A DNA stretch of 64,000 nt. Source: a candidate division WOR-3 bacterium. GTDB taxonomy: Bacteria; Hydrothermota; Tepidihabitantia; Tepidihabitantales; Tepidihabitantaceae. Below the pieces are notes generated by a model that did no database searches, was not told the origin of the DNA, and saw nothing but the letters and a program-made list of their open reading frames with translations. The stretch is from assembly GCA_039801085.1 (NCBI GenBank), contig JBDRTY010000002.1, forward strand, positions 485,548-549,547. Direction: 5' to 3'. The translations under genes and the position numbers were made by a program. Below, one piece after another: positions 7,899 to 15,809 of this stretch. The stretch's first letter is position 1; each line of letters opens with the position of its first letter.

Positions 7899-9292
7899 AG
7901 GTGCTGCTGGATAACGAGAAACAGGCGAGATTGCAGCAGCTGCCCGCAGTGGAAAGGCTATTTAATGATGAACGGGTCCGGCAGGCGGCGGGAACGCTTC
8001 ATCCCCGGCTCATCAAGCGGATTATCCGGGATTATCTCCAGGAGGTGCGCAGCGAAATTATCAACGGCAGGGATACTCAATTCAGTTTTGAGGAACTGGA
8101 ACTCCGGCTGCTTGTTGCCCGCAAACCGACCCTGACCCGGGCGATCAACGGGCTGGGAGTGGTCCTGCACACCGGGCTGGGAAGGGCACCGCTGCCCAAG
8201 GTGGCGCAGGCGGCACTGATTGATGTCAGTGAGCATTTCTCGGCACTGGAGATCAATCTGCTTGACGGCCGGCGCGGCAGCCGGTATCAGCATGTTGAGC
8301 CGCTGCTCTGCGAACTGACTGGTGCAGAGGCGGCACTGGTGGTGAATAACAACTGTGCAGCGACACTGCTCATTCTCTCCACGATTGCCAAAGGCAGGGA
8401 GGTGATTGTCTCCCGCGGGCAGCTGATTGAGATCGGGGGTTCGTTCCGGATTCCGGATGTGATGCTCCAGAGCGGCTGCCGGATGGTGGAGGTGGGAACG
8501 ACTAACCGCACTCATCTCCGGGATTATGAAAATGCGATTACATCGGAGACCGGAGCGATCCTGAGGGTTCATACCTCAAATTACCGGATTATCGGTTTCA
8601 CCAAGGAGGTCCCGCTGGAGGAGCTGGTGGCACTGGGCAGGAAGTACTCAATTCCGGTAATTGATGATCTGGGATCCGGAGCGCTGCTTGACCTTTCCAG
8701 GTACGGGCTGCCCAAGGAACCGGTAGTAAGCGAGTCAATCGCTGCCGGCGCGGATGTGGTCTGCTTTTCCGGAGACAAGCTGATCGGTGCCGGTCAGGCA
8801 GGGATCATTGTCGGGAAAAGGGAGCTGATTTCGAAGATGAAGAAACATCCGCTGACCCGGGCATTGCGCTGTGACAAGCTGACTTATGCGGTTCTGGAGC
8901 GGACGCTGGAGCTGTTTCTTGATGAGGAGCGGGTGATGCGTGAGCATCCGTTGTTCCAGATTTTACTCAAGTCGCCAGCCGAGATGCAGGAGCAGGCGCG
9001 ACAGCTGCTTAACGCGGTGCAGAAACGGCTGGCAGGCCGGGCGCGGTTTGAGATCAAACCGACCCGGGCGGAGGTGGGCGGTGGTTCGCTGGCAACCGAA
9101 AGTCTGGAGTCAGTCGCAGTGGCGGTCCAGCCGGTTAATATCAGTGTGGATGAGCTGGCACGGCGGATGCGCCTGTTCCGGCCGCCGGTTTTCGGCCGGG
9201 TGGTGCAGGATGAATATCTGCTTGACTTCCGCACCATTCGCGCCGATGAGATTGCAATTATTGCTGAGGCATTGATTCAGGCACTGGCTTAA
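7895..9292 (+). CDS. selA: L-seryl-tRNA(Sec) selenium transferase
   Basis: 465 residues, normal length. SelA converts Ser-tRNA(Sec) to Sec-tRNA(Sec) using selenophosphate from SelD. The family core is clear: INGLGVVLHTGLGRAPL, the EINLLDGRRGSRYQHVE block, VVNNNCAATLL, and the PLP-binding lysine in CFSGDKLIGAGQAG. The GTG start overlaps the mcsB stop. No selB, selD or tRNA-Sec is visible in the window, and I found no in-frame UGA that would mark a selenoprotein. Confidence 0.93.
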   Translation: MKVLLDNEKQARLQQLPAVERLFNDERVRQAAGTLHPRLIKRIIRDYLQEVRSEIINGRDTQFSFEELELRLLVARKPTLTRAINGLGVVLHTGLGRAPLPKVAQAALIDVSEHFSALEINLLDGRRGSRYQHVEPLLCELTGAEAALVVNNNCAATLLILSTIAKGREVIVSRGQLIEIGGSFRIPDVMLQSGCRMVEVGTTNRTHLRDYENAITSETGAILRVHTSNYRIIGFTKEVPLEELVALGRKYSIPVIDDLGSGALLDLSRYGLPKEPVVSESIAAGADVVCFSGDKLIGAGQAGIIVGKRELISKMKKHPLTRALRCDKLTYAVLERTLELFLDEERVMREHPLFQILLKSPAEMQEQARQLLNAVQKRLAGRARFEIKPTRAEVGGGSLATESLESVAVAVQPVNISVDELARRMRLFRPPVFGRVVQDEYLLDFRTIRADEIAIIAEALIQALA

Positions 9293-9310
9293 TCGCGGTC
9301 AGCGGTTCGG

Positions 9311-9334
9311 CCGGCAGTTATGGCAGGGTGCCGG
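9311..9334 (+). terminator. Weak hairpin after selA
   Basis: CCGGCA (9311-9316) pairs with TGCCGG (9329-9334) across a 12-nt loop, between the selA stop and the purN promoter. There is no clear T-tract, so intrinsic termination is doubtful. Confidence 0.25.
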
Positions 9335-9352
9335 TTCCAAATTGAGTGCGGG

Positions 9353-9380
9353 TTGACAGCAGTTTATCGTTGAATACACT
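9353..9380 (+). promoter_or_regulatory. Predicted leaderless promoter of purN
   Basis: TTGACA at 9353-9358, a 16-bp spacer, TACACT at 9375-9380, then exactly 6 nt to the GTG start codon at 9387. The usual start site coincides with the start codon. Confidence 0.65.
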
Positions 9381-9386
9381 GATTAG

Positions 9387-10013
9387 GTGGCAATAAAAAA
9401 GAATATCGCAGTGCTGGCATCGGGCCGGGGGACCAATTTTGAGGCGCTCGCCCGTGCCTGTCAGCATCCGGATTTTCCTGCCGAACTGAAAATCCTGGTG
9501 GTAAATGTGCCGGACGCGCCGGTGCTCGCCCGGGCGGAAAACTACGGGATCAGCACGGCGGTGGTTGATCACCGGCAGTTCCGGAAGCGGCGAGATTTTG
9601 AAGCTGAGGTGATCAGGCTGCTTGAGCCTTACGGGATTGATCTGGTCTGTCTGGCAGGCTTCAACCGGATTCTTACCGGCTGTTTTCTTGAACGGTTTCC
9701 GATGCGGATCATGAACATCCATCCCTCACTGCTGCCGGCATTTGCCGGACTGCAGGGGCTGGAGGTGCACCGGGCAGTGATTGAATATGGAGTGAAGGTT
9801 ACCGGCTGCACCGTCCATTTTGTCACTGGCGATCTGGATGCCGGTCCGATTATTGTCCAGCGGGCGATTCCGGTGCGGGATGAAGATACGCCGGAATCGC
9901 TGGCGGTACGGGTGCTGGTTGAGGAGCATCAGGCGTATCCCCTGGCGGTCCGGCTGTTCTGCGAAGACCGGCTTATTCTGGCTGGCAGGCGGGTGCTCGT
10001 TCGCGCTCAATGA
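9387..10013 (+). CDS. purN: Phosphoribosylglycinamide formyltransferase
   Basis: 208 residues. Third step of purine synthesis, transferring formyl from 10-formyl-THF to GAR. Family blocks: IAVLASGRGTNFEAL at the N-terminus, LAGFNRILTGCFLERF, then MNIHPSLLPAFAGLQGLE with the catalytic His of HPSLLP, and TGCTVHFVTGDLDAGPII with the catalytic Asp. The GTG start sits on the predicted transcription start. The last bases overlap the ATG of the following oxidoreductase gene. Confidence 0.94.
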   Translation: MAIKKNIAVLASGRGTNFEALARACQHPDFPAELKILVVNVPDAPVLARAENYGISTAVVDHRQFRKRRDFEAEVIRLLEPYGIDLVCLAGFNRILTGCFLERFPMRIMNIHPSLLPAFAGLQGLEVHRAVIEYGVKVTGCTVHFVTGDLDAGPIIVQRAIPVRDEDTPESLAVRVLVEEHQAYPLAVRLFCEDRLILAGRRVLVRAQ

Positions 10014-11059
10014 ACGGCCGGCTCCGGGTGGCACTGGCAGGCTGTGGTGTTCAGGCTCAGGTGGCGCTTCTCCCGGCACTGAAATCTCATCCGGCGGTTG
10101 ACCTTGTGGCGCTGTGTGACTCTGATATCCGCAAGCTCCACACCCTCTGTGCCCGTTACAATGTCAAGCGGTATTACACCGATTTTGACCGGCTGAAGGA
10201 TGAACCGGATATCAATGCCATTGTGATTGCGACCCCGAATTATCTTCACGCCCCGATGACCATTGCGGCGCTTGAAAGCGGGAAGGATGTGCTGTGCGAA
10301 ATGCCGCTGGGAATGAATGCCGCTGAGGTCCGGGAGATGGTGACAACCGCCCGGCGGGAGCGGCGTCGTCTGATGCCCTGTCTGGTTACGAGATTGCGCA
10401 TCGATGTCCAGACCGTCCGCGAATATGTGCTGCGCGGAGATCTGGGGCAGCTGTATTATGCGAAGACCGGGTGGCTCCGGGGCAGACGGCAGTGGTCACC
10501 GATGAGCTGGCAGCAGGAGTGGAATTTTGCGGGTGGAGGCGCATTTCTCAATCTGGGGAGCGCACTTCTGGATTCCGCCCTCTGGCTGGTGGCACCGGCA
10601 AAGCCGGTTTCCGTGATTGGTGTGGCAGGATCCCACCGCAAAAATCATCAGCGCGGACAGCAGGTTGTTGAGGATACCGCATTTGCCCTGCTGCGGTTTG
10701 ATTCGGGATTGGTCATGACTCTGGAGGTGGGCTGGAGTCTGCTCCTGGAACGGGATTTTGTCTATTGTAATCTTTTCGGTACTCAGGGTGCAGCAGTGAT
10801 AGACCCGCTGACAATAACCCGCGAGATCCATGGTCGGCTGGTCAATGTCACACCACCGGTGACGACTCGCGCCCCAGTGCGCCGGGCTTATGAGCTGCTG
10901 ATTAAAAACTGGGTGGAGTCGTTACTCAACGATGTCCCGCCCGAAATGGCAGTCGGAGATGCGCTCCTCATAAATCAGATTGCTGATGCATTCTATCGGT
11001 CCAATGCGACTGGGGCCGAGGTGCGGCTGGAATCCGAGATCAGGGAGGGTTTGGATTGA
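10010..11059 (+). CDS. Gfo/Idh/MocA-family oxidoreductase
   Basis: 349 residues. N-terminal NAD(P)-binding Rossmann fold (VALAGCGVQAQVALLPAL, then VALCDSD), then ATPNYLHAPMTIAALESGKDVLCEMPLG, where EMP replaces the usual EKP. The canonical lysine of that motif, which is often catalytic, is therefore methionine here. The C-terminal domain has GGAFLNLGSALLDSALWL, similar to GG.l.D.g.H.ld of the family but lacking the His. These changes suggest altered chemistry or a non-catalytic role. It overlaps purN by 4 nt. Substrate unknown. Confidence 0.85.
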   Translation: MNGRLRVALAGCGVQAQVALLPALKSHPAVDLVALCDSDIRKLHTLCARYNVKRYYTDFDRLKDEPDINAIVIATPNYLHAPMTIAALESGKDVLCEMPLGMNAAEVREMVTTARRERRRLMPCLVTRLRIDVQTVREYVLRGDLGQLYYAKTGWLRGRRQWSPMSWQQEWNFAGGGAFLNLGSALLDSALWLVAPAKPVSVIGVAGSHRKNHQRGQQVVEDTAFALLRFDSGLVMTLEVGWSLLLERDFVYCNLFGTQGAAVIDPLTITREIHGRLVNVTPPVTTRAPVRRAYELLIKNWVESLLNDVPPEMAVGDALLINQIADAFYRSNATGAEVRLESEIREGLD

Positions 11060-11083
11060 GCGGTCAACCGTCTGTTCGGGCAG

Positions 11084-12598
11084 ATGCCAGTCCGGGTTGC
11101 TAACTGGCGCCGTATCGTCCTGCTCTTTTTCGCCGGAGCGGGGCTGAGTCTGGCGTTTGCCCCTTTTCCGTTCCGGTTTCTTGCCTTTTTTGCCCTGGTG
11201 CCACTTTTCTGGGTGCTCGAGCGTTCCCGCCGGTCCTTTTTCTGGGGATGGCTTTTCGGTTTTTTTGCCGCAATGTTCCATCTGTGGTGGCTGTGGTTTC
11301 TTGTCGTGCCGGTAGAGCCGGTGACCCGGTTTCTGCTGAACATCGGTGTGGTTCTGCTTTTCGGCTATCTCGGGCTTTACTGGGGTGTAGTGGCAGTTGG
11401 GGTGCGGTGGTTCGGGCTCTGGAGTGCACCGTTCGTGGTGGTGTTGCTGGAGTTTCTGAAAACCAGAGGGCAGATCGGATTTCCCTGGGATTTTCTGGGT
11501 TACACAATGACCCCCTGGCCTGTTTTCATTCAGATCGTCTCGGTGGGCGGGGTGTATCTGCTTTCGCTCTGGGTGGTGCTGGTGAATCTGCTGATTTACG
11601 GACTGCTTTTCCGTCCCCGGCGGTGGCAATATCTTGCCGGGCTGGTGGCAGTTTTTCTTGTTGTGGCCGGTTTCGGGCTGGTCCGGATGCGCCCCTGCCG
11701 CCACTGGTTTAATGTGGCAGTTGTTCAGCCGAATGTGTCACCGTTCGACAAGGGGGATCTGAATTCACGGCAGAGAATTCAGGAGGATCTTTTCCGGCTG
11801 AGCCGGCAGGCAGCAGAAGGGAAGCCGGCACTGTTAATTTTCCCGGAGACGGCAACGCTGGTAGACATCACCCATTCCACTGAGATGGGTCCGATGCTGC
11901 AGCGGCTGGTAGACTCCCTCGATCTGGAGATTTTTACCGGCACACCGGTCTACGATGACAGTCACCGTTCCTGGCACAACGGGGCGGTGCTGGTCCAGCC
12001 CCGGCAGCCGATTACTCAGCGGTATTACAAACTCCGGCTGGTACCGTTTTCTGAAAAGATTCCCTACAGCGATGAACTGCCGGTGATCCGGAAGCTGATT
12101 GGCACCGCAGATATGGGCAACTGGGATCGGGGCTGGGAATACACGGTCTTCCAATCCCGGGTCGGTTTGCTGTCCGGGCTGATCTGTTATGAGGCGATCT
12201 TTCCGGACCTCGCACGGGAGTTTGTGCACCGGGGGGCAAGGCTGCTTGTGGTGGTAACAAACGATGGCTGGTTTGGCAGGCTGCCCGGTGCCTATCAGCA
12301 CGCTGAGCTGGCGGTAATGCGCACGGCCGAGAATGGAGTGCCGATGGTGCGCTCAGCAAATAACGGCATTTCGTTCATTGTTGATCCGTATGGCCGGGTG
12401 CTGAAGCAGACCCGGCTGTTTGAGCAGACGGTGATTTCCGGCAGTGTGCCGCAGCCGCTCGGCCCGACCGTTTACCGGATTCTTGGGGACCGGGTGGTGC
12501 TTTTTTATTTGTTGACGCTGATCGCGGGTATTTTCGTCCGGCGCCGGTTCAGCGCAGATTTACGCCTAAGGCGACGGGCCGGGTACAGGTTTCGTTAG
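11084..12598 (+). CDS. lnt: Apolipoprotein N-acyltransferase
   Basis: 504 residues. Last step of lipoprotein maturation in the inner membrane. About six N-terminal membrane helices (GLSLAFAPFPFRFLAFFALVP and following) precede a nitrilase-fold domain. The catalytic triad is visible as E in LLIFPETAT, K in YYKLRLVPFSE and C in GLICYEAIF. The family motif WFLVV/FPWDFLGY region is also present. Its 3' end overlaps the convergent gene at 12549-14189 by 50 bp, so both C-termini are read on opposite strands of one DNA segment. Confidence 0.93.
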   Translation: MPVRVANWRRIVLLFFAGAGLSLAFAPFPFRFLAFFALVPLFWVLERSRRSFFWGWLFGFFAAMFHLWWLWFLVVPVEPVTRFLLNIGVVLLFGYLGLYWGVVAVGVRWFGLWSAPFVVVLLEFLKTRGQIGFPWDFLGYTMTPWPVFIQIVSVGGVYLLSLWVVLVNLLIYGLLFRPRRWQYLAGLVAVFLVVAGFGLVRMRPCRHWFNVAVVQPNVSPFDKGDLNSRQRIQEDLFRLSRQAAEGKPALLIFPETATLVDITHSTEMGPMLQRLVDSLDLEIFTGTPVYDDSHRSWHNGAVLVQPRQPITQRYYKLRLVPFSEKIPYSDELPVIRKLIGTADMGNWDRGWEYTVFQSRVGLLSGLICYEAIFPDLAREFVHRGARLLVVVTNDGWFGRLPGAYQHAELAVMRTAENGVPMVRSANNGISFIVDPYGRVLKQTRLFEQTVISGSVPQPLGPTVYRILGDRVVLFYLLTLIAGIFVRRRFSADLRLRRRAGYRFR

Positions 12599-14189
12599 TG
12601 CCGTTGCTGGTGGCAGCGCGGATATTCAGCAGATAGATTCCGGCGGGCAGAGGACGGAGCCGGTCATCAGTGCCGTCCCATTTGAGATCATAATAACCGC
12701 CGGGCGCATCTCTTAACAACTGGCGCACCCGCCGGCCTCGGAGGTCGTAAATTTCCACAGTCAGCCGGTAACCAGTGCGCGGTGAGTTAAACTGCAGGGT
12801 CAGATACTGACCGTTTTCAGGCACAAACGGATTGGGGAAGATGGTGTCGATAGTCAGTTTTTCTGCCGGTTCAAAGGCAGCGGTCGTATCGATGATGTCG
12901 GCGGCAAACCGGGGAAGCAGCTGATAACCGGTATTATAGGGTTCTTCGGAGTCATACTGGCCCACAATGCCGGTAATCCGCAGACGTCTGCCGGTGGTGA
13001 GCCAGTTTACCGGAATCCCGGTGTTATCGCCGATCCGGATTGCGATTGCCGGGGTTCCGTTCTTGATCGTCAGGTTCCAGCCGGAGCCGGAGCGCACTGG
13101 TGCCGCAACGACATCCCCGACTACCGTCAGCAAATTGCTTTCCATCGCTTCCGTGAGCGGGGTATTAAAGGGAAGGATGCGGGGCTGGACAGGCTGAGGC
13201 ATACTATCAGTGACCCAGATTGCGCCATCGGCGATTTCTGTGAGCCCGTTGTACTCAGTGACTCTGCCGATGATGGCAAGTTCAGTGCCCAGCGAATCAA
13301 GGTAGCGGGACTGTTCAGCGGCAGTAGCGCAGTGGTAGATGTTGATGCCACGGGTCTGGTCCTGAACGTAAAGGCTGGTGTTAGTGCCGGTGGTAAATAC
13401 CCGTGCCGGACCGGTGATCCGGCCTTGAACCCGGACCCACTGATTGAGGAGCTGGGGGGTGACGCCATCCGGACCGGGCGACTGGACCTGAGCAATGGTA
13501 AAAAGAGGAACACTTTCTGCCGAGCGGGAGAAGTCGGTGCGGAACCGGGGCAGCAGCTGATAGCCGGTGAGCGGCTGGGTGGTATCACCGGTATACTGAC
13601 TCTTGATGGCGATGAGGGTGAAGGTGTCCGGATAGCATATGAAGCCGGGCAGAGGGGTTTCAGCATCGATCCAGACCTGAGTGGTGCCTGTTGAGTCCTC
13701 CAGGATGTAATTGGTGCTGGCTTGGAGGAAAAGGCTGCTGATGCGGACACCGGGGATCTTCACTAGTTCACCTTCATAAAGTTCGCGGTTGATTTCGCGG
13801 CAGGTGAGGAGTCTCGGTTCAGGCAGGGGGCGGTTTTTTGCCAGAACGGTGATTGTGGCGTTGGTGAGCTCGGTTTTGCCCCGGTACCAGTCGATCCGTC
13901 CGTTTACGAGCACGCTGTCTCCGAGATCGGCATTCTGGAATGTGAAGCTGAAGACATTGATGCCGGCACTGGTGTCCTGAATATAGATGTCCGTGTAACG
14001 GGTGTCAAAAAGTGAGTCGGGGGCGGTGACAATACCGGTGAGAGTGGCTACCTGTCCACGGCGGTCGGGCTTGCCGTCGCCGTCCACATCCTCAATTGCC
14101 CAGCGAATTGGTACCGGCTGGGCGTAAAGGGTGAGGGTAATCAGAACAGCGCCAGTAAACGTTAATCTGACGATTTGATGGCGGGTCAT
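12549..14189 (-). CDS. Secreted multi-domain OB-fold-like protein with Por/FlgD-type sorting tail
   Basis: 546 residues. A signal peptide (LTFTGAVLITLTLYAQP) is followed by three or four repeats of an OB-fold-like unit. Each unit reads like: a vector such as QVATLTGIVTAP, an IYIQDTSAGINVF strand, a GDSVLVNGRI strand and a TELTNA segment. Similar units (DUF5689 type) occur in secreted nuclease-associated and surface proteins. The C-terminus is a sorting-type sandwich with FPNPFVPENG, VEIYDLRGRRVRQL and PAGIYLLNI. It follows the binding-lipoprotein gene with a 4-nt overlap. Function unknown. Confidence 0.8.
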   Translation of the reverse strand: MTRHQIVRLTFTGAVLITLTLYAQPVPIRWAIEDVDGDGKPDRRGQVATLTGIVTAPDSLFDTRYTDIYIQDTSAGINVFSFTFQNADLGDSVLVNGRIDWYRGKTELTNATITVLAKNRPLPEPRLLTCREINRELYEGELVKIPGVRISSLFLQASTNYILEDSTGTTQVWIDAETPLPGFICYPDTFTLIAIKSQYTGDTTQPLTGYQLLPRFRTDFSRSAESVPLFTIAQVQSPGPDGVTPQLLNQWVRVQGRITGPARVFTTGTNTSLYVQDQTRGINIYHCATAAEQSRYLDSLGTELAIIGRVTEYNGLTEIADGAIWVTDSMPQPVQPRILPFNTPLTEAMESNLLTVVGDVVAAPVRSGSGWNLTIKNGTPAIAIRIGDNTGIPVNWLTTGRRLRITGIVGQYDSEEPYNTGYQLLPRFAADIIDTTAAFEPAEKLTIDTIFPNPFVPENGQYLTLQFNSPRTGYRLTVEIYDLRGRRVRQLLRDAPGGYYDLKWDGTDDRLRPLPAGIYLLNIRAATSNGTNETCTRPVALGVNLR

Positions 14190-15442
14190 TTTCTGTTTGC
14201 CCCGGTGATCTGCCGGGCAGCTTCGTCAAGTACTGTCTGGGCATCGGTTCCGGTGCGGATGATTTTCTCCAAGGCGTCACCGAGAATCCTTCTGCCGGCA
14301 AACCAGATTTCAGTTTTCGGTTCAAATGCGAGGTAGTCCAGCTGTTTCAGGGCAAGTTCCAGTCCGGGAAGTTCAGCCATTAATTTCCGATATTCGGGGT
14401 GCGCAAGCGCACTGCGTCGCACCGGTACATAGCCAGTCCGGACTGCCCATTTTGCCTGCTGCTCCGGCTCGACAAACCATTTGACAAACCTCCAGGCGGC
14501 GGCGAGCTGTTCTAGGGTTCCGGTGCGGAAGATGCCGATGTTGGTGCCATAGCCGATTACTGCGGGTCGGCCTTCAATAGGCAGAGGCGCAATACCAAGC
14601 CGGAAGGTCAGGTTCGGTTTGAGAAAGGCGTAGGAGACCGAGGTGGACTGAATGCAGGCGATCCTGCCAGCAAGAAAGTCGTTCTGGGGTTCGTAGCCGG
14701 CACCGTAGTAGACACTGGAGTCTTCGTTGACCAGTGCAGCCAGAAACCGGGCAGCATACACCCCGGCCCGGGAGTTAAATTCAGGCATGCCGGTGCTTTC
14801 ATTGAGAAACCTGCCACCCTGCTGGAGGAGTAGAGTGCCGAAAACTCCTTCGTTGACAATGCCGGCACTACCGTATCTCCCGGTCTCACGGCTGGTCAGG
14901 TGTCTGAGCATGGTCCGGAGTTCAGTCCAGGTTTGGGGAAACTGCTCATAGCCGGCCTGTTTGAGCTGCTCAATGTTGTAGAAAAAGACCGGGATTGATT
15001 TGTTGAAGGGCAGGGTCACCAGCCGGTCGTTCCAGGTGTTGTTCTCTATGAATGCAGGGAAGAAATCGGCGAGCTCCTCTGGTGTCAGACCGTCAGCGGT
15101 ATGGATGAGTGAATCCGCGGGCACCAGTTTGTTCAGTGCATAGAACTGGCTCGTCCAGGATTCATACATCTGAGCCAGATTGGGAGGGGCGTTGACCTGA
15201 ACAGCACCCATCAGCTTCTGGGAAAGGCTGGAGTAGTTTGCCATTGATACCGGTTGAATGTCAATTTCCGGATGCTGAGTTTCGAATTCCTGAATCATTG
15301 CCTCCAGTGCATCTCCGAGCGGTCCGCCCATCGCATGCCAGAAGGTTACAATGATTTTTCTGCCCGCGGCCGGCTGCTTCTGGCGGTCACCACAGCCGGT
15401 TATGAAAATAAAAGCAAGTATGAGCAGGAGGTAGCGGTCCAT
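14186..15442 (-). CDS. ABC transporter substrate-binding lipoprotein, family 1 (sugar/glycerol-phosphate type)
   Basis: 418 residues. Lipoprotein signal ILAFIFITGC with the acylated Cys, then the family 1 opening IIVTFWHAMGG and FETQHPEIDIQPV, as in UgpB and maltose-type binding proteins. C-terminal WFVEPEQQAKWAVRTGYVPVR is typical. I chose ATG at 15442 because it lies 7 nt after a TAAAAT element; a GTG two codons upstream is the alternative. No permease or ATPase gene adjoins it, which is odd for an importer. The ligand cannot be deduced. Confidence 0.88.
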   Translation of the reverse strand: MDRYLLLILAFIFITGCGDRQKQPAAGRKIIVTFWHAMGGPLGDALEAMIQEFETQHPEIDIQPVSMANYSSLSQKLMGAVQVNAPPNLAQMYESWTSQFYALNKLVPADSLIHTADGLTPEELADFFPAFIENNTWNDRLVTLPFNKSIPVFFYNIEQLKQAGYEQFPQTWTELRTMLRHLTSRETGRYGSAGIVNEGVFGTLLLQQGGRFLNESTGMPEFNSRAGVYAARFLAALVNEDSSVYYGAGYEPQNDFLAGRIACIQSTSVSYAFLKPNLTFRLGIAPLPIEGRPAVIGYGTNIGIFRTGTLEQLAAAWRFVKWFVEPEQQAKWAVRTGYVPVRRSALAHPEYRKLMAELPGLELALKQLDYLAFEPKTEIWFAGRRILGDALEKIIRTGTDAQTVLDEAARQITGANRK

Positions 15443-15449
15443 CAGCACA

Positions 15450-15477
15450 ATTTTATTTGCCTGAATGTATCAGTCAA
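15450..15477 (-). promoter_or_regulatory. Predicted leaderless promoter of the substrate-binding lipoprotein gene
   Basis: On the minus strand: TTGACT (15477-15472), a 16-bp spacer, TAAAAT (15455-15450), then 7 nt to ATG at 15442. This spacing decides the start codon in favour of 15442 over the GTG at 15448. Confidence 0.6.
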
Positions 15478-15774
15478 ATCATACCGGATGAACGCACACG
15501 AGACAGGCAGGAATTTTTTCCTGAGGCTGGGCTTACCGGAGTGCTGCCGGAGCGGTCAAGCGGTCTTGTTATGGCAGAGAACGGCATATGACCGTAAATG
15601 TCTTCTCTCTCGGGTACATTATTTCAAGTAATTGAGATTAGAAGTCTTAAGCATACCGGTACCGGTTAAATTGACACGTTAAAAAGCCCTGCAGGCAGGC
15701 TCTAATTTTATGACGGGGAAAACTGTCAGGTGGGAGAAATTCTGCGATTAAGGCATATTGTGTTCTCTTAATTC
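15478..15774. other. Intergenic stretch between divergent promoters, no gene supported
   Basis: About 300 bp between the binding-lipoprotein promoter and the trpS promoter. It holds TTGACA near 15669 without a well-spaced -10, and a small imperfect hairpin around AGCCCTGCAGGCAGGCT near 15685-15701 followed by TCTAATTTTA. Short open frames here have no recognisable product or start signal. No tRNA-like fold was found, and no T-box-like structure for trpS is evident. Confidence 0.5.
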
Positions 15775-15802
15775 TTGACCCTGTTTCTGTTCTCCGTATA
15801 AT
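15775..15802 (+). promoter_or_regulatory. Predicted leaderless promoter of trpS-ispD-dxr-rseP
   Basis: TTGACC at 15775-15780, a 16-bp spacer, consensus TATAAT at 15797-15802, then 7 nt to the trpS ATG at 15810. No space exists for a Shine-Dalgarno in the expected transcript. Confidence 0.7.
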
Positions 15803-15809
15803 CGGATAA

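Noticed and set aside
10922..11704. Minus-strand frame rich in Q, H, P and K across the oxidoreductase end and lnt start
   Set aside because: It crosses two well-supported genes on the other strand and has the composition of antisense codons.
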